Under the pieces are notes generated by a model, which searched no databases, was not told the origin of the DNA, and saw only the letters and a program-made list of their open reading frames with translations. A program made the translations under genes and the position numbers. A stretch of DNA of 64,000 nt from assembly GCF_016862095.1 (NCBI RefSeq), contig NZ_BOMH01000063.1:1-64000 (forward strand). The letters are read 5' to 3'. Each line of letters opens with the position of its first letter. Within the stretch, counting starts at the first letter, position 1. Shown in pieces: positions 61,934 through 64,000 of this stretch. The stretch is from Actinoplanes cyaneus. GTDB taxonomy: Bacteria; Actinomycetota; Actinomycetes; Mycobacteriales; Micromonosporaceae.

Positions 61934-61967
61934 GAGAGCCCGCCAGGATCCGTCCCGGCGGGCTCTC
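61934..61967 (+). terminator. 11-bp perfect hairpin terminator
   Basis: GAGAGCCCGCC (61934-61944) pairs with GGCGGGCTCTC (61957-61967), loop 12 nt, beginning 13 nt after the MFS stop. Typical actinomycete rho-independent terminator without a T tract. Confidence 0.8.
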
Positions 61968-62554
61968 CCCGTTCCACCCCGGGCCGCTGCGTCCGTCCAG
62001 CGGGCTCCCGGCTCTTTCCGGATCAGAACCGAAGATCAAATGCTTCAGGTCCTACGTCCGCTGTGGTCCGGACCGCCGCTCCCGCGGGGACCCTTCCGGG
62101 CCGAGCAGGGCGCTGGCGCGCCCTGAACGCTCGGCCCGAAAGGGCGATCTCCGCGGCTGGGCACGGTCAGGGCAGCAGACCCGGGCACGGGCTGAGCCCG
62201 TCGGCGCAGATGTCGCCGGCGGCCTTCAAAGTCCGGTCGAGCAGCGTGCGCGGCACCCGCCGACCCGCGCCGCTCCCGCGCGCCCAGCGAACTCGTGACG
62301 GCGCCACGGCCGCTCCCAGCGCATCAGCCACCTCCCTGCCCTCCGTCGAGCGGATGACCGGCAGTCGCCGGCCGGCGACCTATTCCGCCATCGGGCCGGG
62401 ATGCTCCGCCTTATGGCCGGATGATCGGGACCGGAATGTTGATCTTGGGGTCGGCGAGTCGGACAAACGACTACCGGTGGGTAGCCTGAGCGCGGCAGGT
62501 GACGCGGCGGACGCGTACCCGCGCCTGGTGATTCTCATTTGTGATCGGAGCCCG
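61968..62554. other. 587-bp intergenic region with a large hairpin
   Basis: No convincing gene. A compound hairpin lies at 62091-62144: outer arms CCCTTCCGGGCCGAGC (62091-62106) and GCTCGGCCCGAAAGGG (62129-62144) pair with one mismatch, and inner arms AGGGCGC (62107-62113) and GCGCCCT (62118-62124) pair perfectly. It could be a terminator or a structured leader RNA of the binding-protein gene, whose start at 62555 is 410 bp away. Open frames on both strands look non-coding. Confidence 0.5.
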
Positions 62555-63805
62555 ATGTTCTCCCGCACCCCTATCGACCCGTCCCTCCTGCGCGGCGTCA
62601 CGCAGCGGCGGCTCGGCCGTCGTGACGCACTGCGGCTGGGCGGGCTCTCCGCGCTCGGCGCGGCGCTGGCCGCATGCGGGGTGCAGGGCAAGGGCACGCC
62701 GGCGGCCAGCGTCGACGCGGGCACGCTGGCGACGTTCTGGCAGGACAAGAAGCAGAACGGCAAGGTCGACTTCGCGAACTGGCCGCTGTACATGGACCCC
62801 GGCCACCCGGAGCTGAAGAAGTTCACCGCGAAGACCGGCATCCAGGTGAACTACCAGGAGGTCATCCAGGAGATGGGCCCCTGGTTCGCCAAGGTGCAGC
62901 CGCAGCTCTCGGCGAAGCAGTCGATCGGCTACGACCTCATGGTGATCACGAACGGCATCCAGTTCGGCCAGTTCCGCGCGGCCGGCTTCCTGGCGCCGCT
63001 CGACCACGCCCGGTTGCCGAACTTCACCGCCAACGTGGGCCCGAAGTACACCGGTGAGACGTTCGACCCGGCGAACGTGTTCAGCGTGCCGTGGACGTCC
63101 GGGATCACCGGCATCGCGTATGACCCGGCGAAGACCGGGCGGGAGATCACCAGCATCGCCGACCTGTGGGACCCGAAGTTCAAGGGCAAGGTCGGGATGA
63201 TGTCCGACGCCACCGAGCTGGCCAACTTCGGGCTGCTCGCGGCCGGGCTCAAGCCGGAGAACTCGGGCGAGGCGGACTGGAAGAAGGCGGCGGCCAAGCT
63301 CAAACAGCAGAAGGACGCCGGGATCGTCCGCAAGTACTACGAGCAGGACTACGTCGACGCGCTCGGCAAGGGCGAGGTGTGGATCACGCAGGCGTGGTCC
63401 GGCGACATCTTCCAGAAGAACCTCTCCGACAGTACGAACCTCAAGTTCGTGATCCCCGAGGAGGGTGGCACGATCTGGACGGACAACTTCGCGATCCCGG
63501 TCACCGCCCCCAACCCGGTCGACGCCATCACGCTCATCGACTTCTTCTACGAGGTGGAGAACGCGGCGTCACTGGCGGGCTACATCAACTACGTCTGCCC
63601 GGTGCCCGGCGCGCAGGCGCAGCTGAAGAAGGACGCGGCCGCGCTGACCGGAAGTGACCGCACCGAGCTGGAGGCGGTCGCGAACAGCGCGCTGGTGTTC
63701 CCGAGCGAGGCGGATTACGCGAGGCTGCACTACTACGTCGATTTCAACACCGCCGAGCAGCAGCAGACCTTCTCGTCGATCTTCGAGCAGATCGTCCTCG
63801 GTTGA
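62555..63805 (+). CDS. spermidine/putrescine-type ABC substrate-binding lipoprotein
   Basis: A 416-residue protein from ATG 62555 (GGAG upstream). N-terminal RRLGRRDALRLGGLSALGAALAACG contains a twin-arginine region and a lipobox (LAAC), so it is a Tat-exported lipoprotein. The body matches the PotD/PotF-type polyamine-binding family: VDFANWPLYMDP, IQVNYQEVIQEMGPWFAKVQPQL, WDPKFKGKVGMM, EDGGTIW-like NFAIPVTAPNPVDAITLIDFFYE. Ligand likely a polyamine or similar. No permease genes are in the window; they may follow to the right. Confidence 0.88.
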   Translation: MFSRTPIDPSLLRGVTQRRLGRRDALRLGGLSALGAALAACGVQGKGTPAASVDAGTLATFWQDKKQNGKVDFANWPLYMDPGHPELKKFTAKTGIQVNYQEVIQEMGPWFAKVQPQLSAKQSIGYDLMVITNGIQFGQFRAAGFLAPLDHARLPNFTANVGPKYTGETFDPANVFSVPWTSGITGIAYDPAKTGREITSIADLWDPKFKGKVGMMSDATELANFGLLAAGLKPENSGEADWKKAAAKLKQQKDAGIVRKYYEQDYVDALGKGEVWITQAWSGDIFQKNLSDSTNLKFVIPEEGGTIWTDNFAIPVTAPNPVDAITLIDFFYEVENAASLAGYINYVCPVPGAQAQLKKDAAALTGSDRTELEAVANSALVFPSEADYARLHYYVDFNTAEQQQTFSSIFEQIVLG

Positions 63806-63853
63806 TGATCATGCTAACGTCCCGGGGACCAGGAGCCCGATAAAGGACGACGA

Positions 63854-64000
63854 ATGCCCTCCGACGTACGCATCGACGAGGCCGGCCTGCCCGATCTCGA
63901 GACCGTCACCGACCTGTTCCTCGGCTACCTCGCGTTCTACGAGGCCCCCGCCGAGCGGGCCGAGGCGCGGTCCTTCCTCGAGGCCCGCCTGACCCGCGGC
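63854..64000 (+). CDS. GNAT family N-acetyltransferase (5' part)
   Basis: 49 codons from ATG 63854 (AAAGGAC upstream), running off the window end. MPSDVRIDEAGLPDLETVTDLFLGYLAFYEAP and AERAEARSFLEARL are the N-terminal strand and helices of a GNAT protein. The acetyl-CoA site is outside the window. Confidence 0.65.
   Translation, partial: MPSDVRIDEAGLPDLETVTDLFLGYLAFYEAPAERAEARSFLEARLTRG

Overview
The window looks like chromosomal DNA of a very GC-rich, spore-forming-type actinobacterium. GTG starts, GTGA/ATGA stop-start overlaps, ECF sigma factors, many TetR/PadR/LuxR regulators and actinobacterial families (DUF574-type methyltransferase, CooC-like ATPase, GH63-like glucosidase) suggest Micromonosporaceae, possibly Actinoplanes. 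The genus is inferred; there is no rRNA or ribosomal protein gene to settle it.

Layout. 1-4.2 kb is visibly less GC-rich and holds small or orphan genes: zinc ribbons and SMI1/KNR4-, SUFU- and DUF4304-type proteins that resemble toxin-immunity families, with no toxin beside them. 4.2-8.2 kb has a secreted IPT/TIG surface protein, a 3-hydroxyisobutyryl-CoA hydrolase and a GH13 enzyme. 8.3-11.8 kb has two closely similar, atypical tRNA genes directly followed by a zinc-ribbon/SDR protein and a leucine-rich-repeat protein. 11.9-22.4 kb has a GNAT, a TPR protein, a GH63-like glucosidase, a truncated HAD gene, a frameshifted DUF6493-like gene, a VOC/MFS pair and another GNAT. 22.4-26 kb is a second orphan and immunity-like patch with a frameshifted DUF2625 gene and a ~61-bp repeat array. 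26-33.4 kb has CoA transferase, hydrolase, FAD oxidoreductase and CooC-like ATPase genes (the last near a Zur-like box), then a tightly overlapped ABC transporter/two-component operon. 33.5-46.8 kb contains a CPBP protease, ECF sigma/hydrolase pair, HEAT protein, GlxA-type regulator/HD protein, a TetR/MFS efflux pair with two operators, a DksA-like protein, a VWA protein and VOC proteins. 46.9-56.5 kb has membrane proteins, a 55-bp near-perfect palindrome, a monooxygenase/TetR pair, a methyltransferase, a 30-bp tandem array beside a two-component system, an Lnt-like protein and a PadR unit.

56.5-60.3 kb is the most striking region. Two short homologous proteins share a leader and Asp/Gly/Ala-rich repeats. 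One is stop-start coupled (TGATG) to a JmjC-type Fe(II)/2-oxoglutarate oxygenase. This has the form of a precursor peptide plus its modifying enzyme, with small membrane proteins upstream. The window ends with a DHA2-type exporter, a spermidine/putrescine-type binding lipoprotein and the start of a GNAT gene.

The two candidates for little-described systems are (i) the tRNA pair with a G(-1):C73 pair plus SDR/LRR operon and (ii) the repeat-peptide/JmjC cluster.
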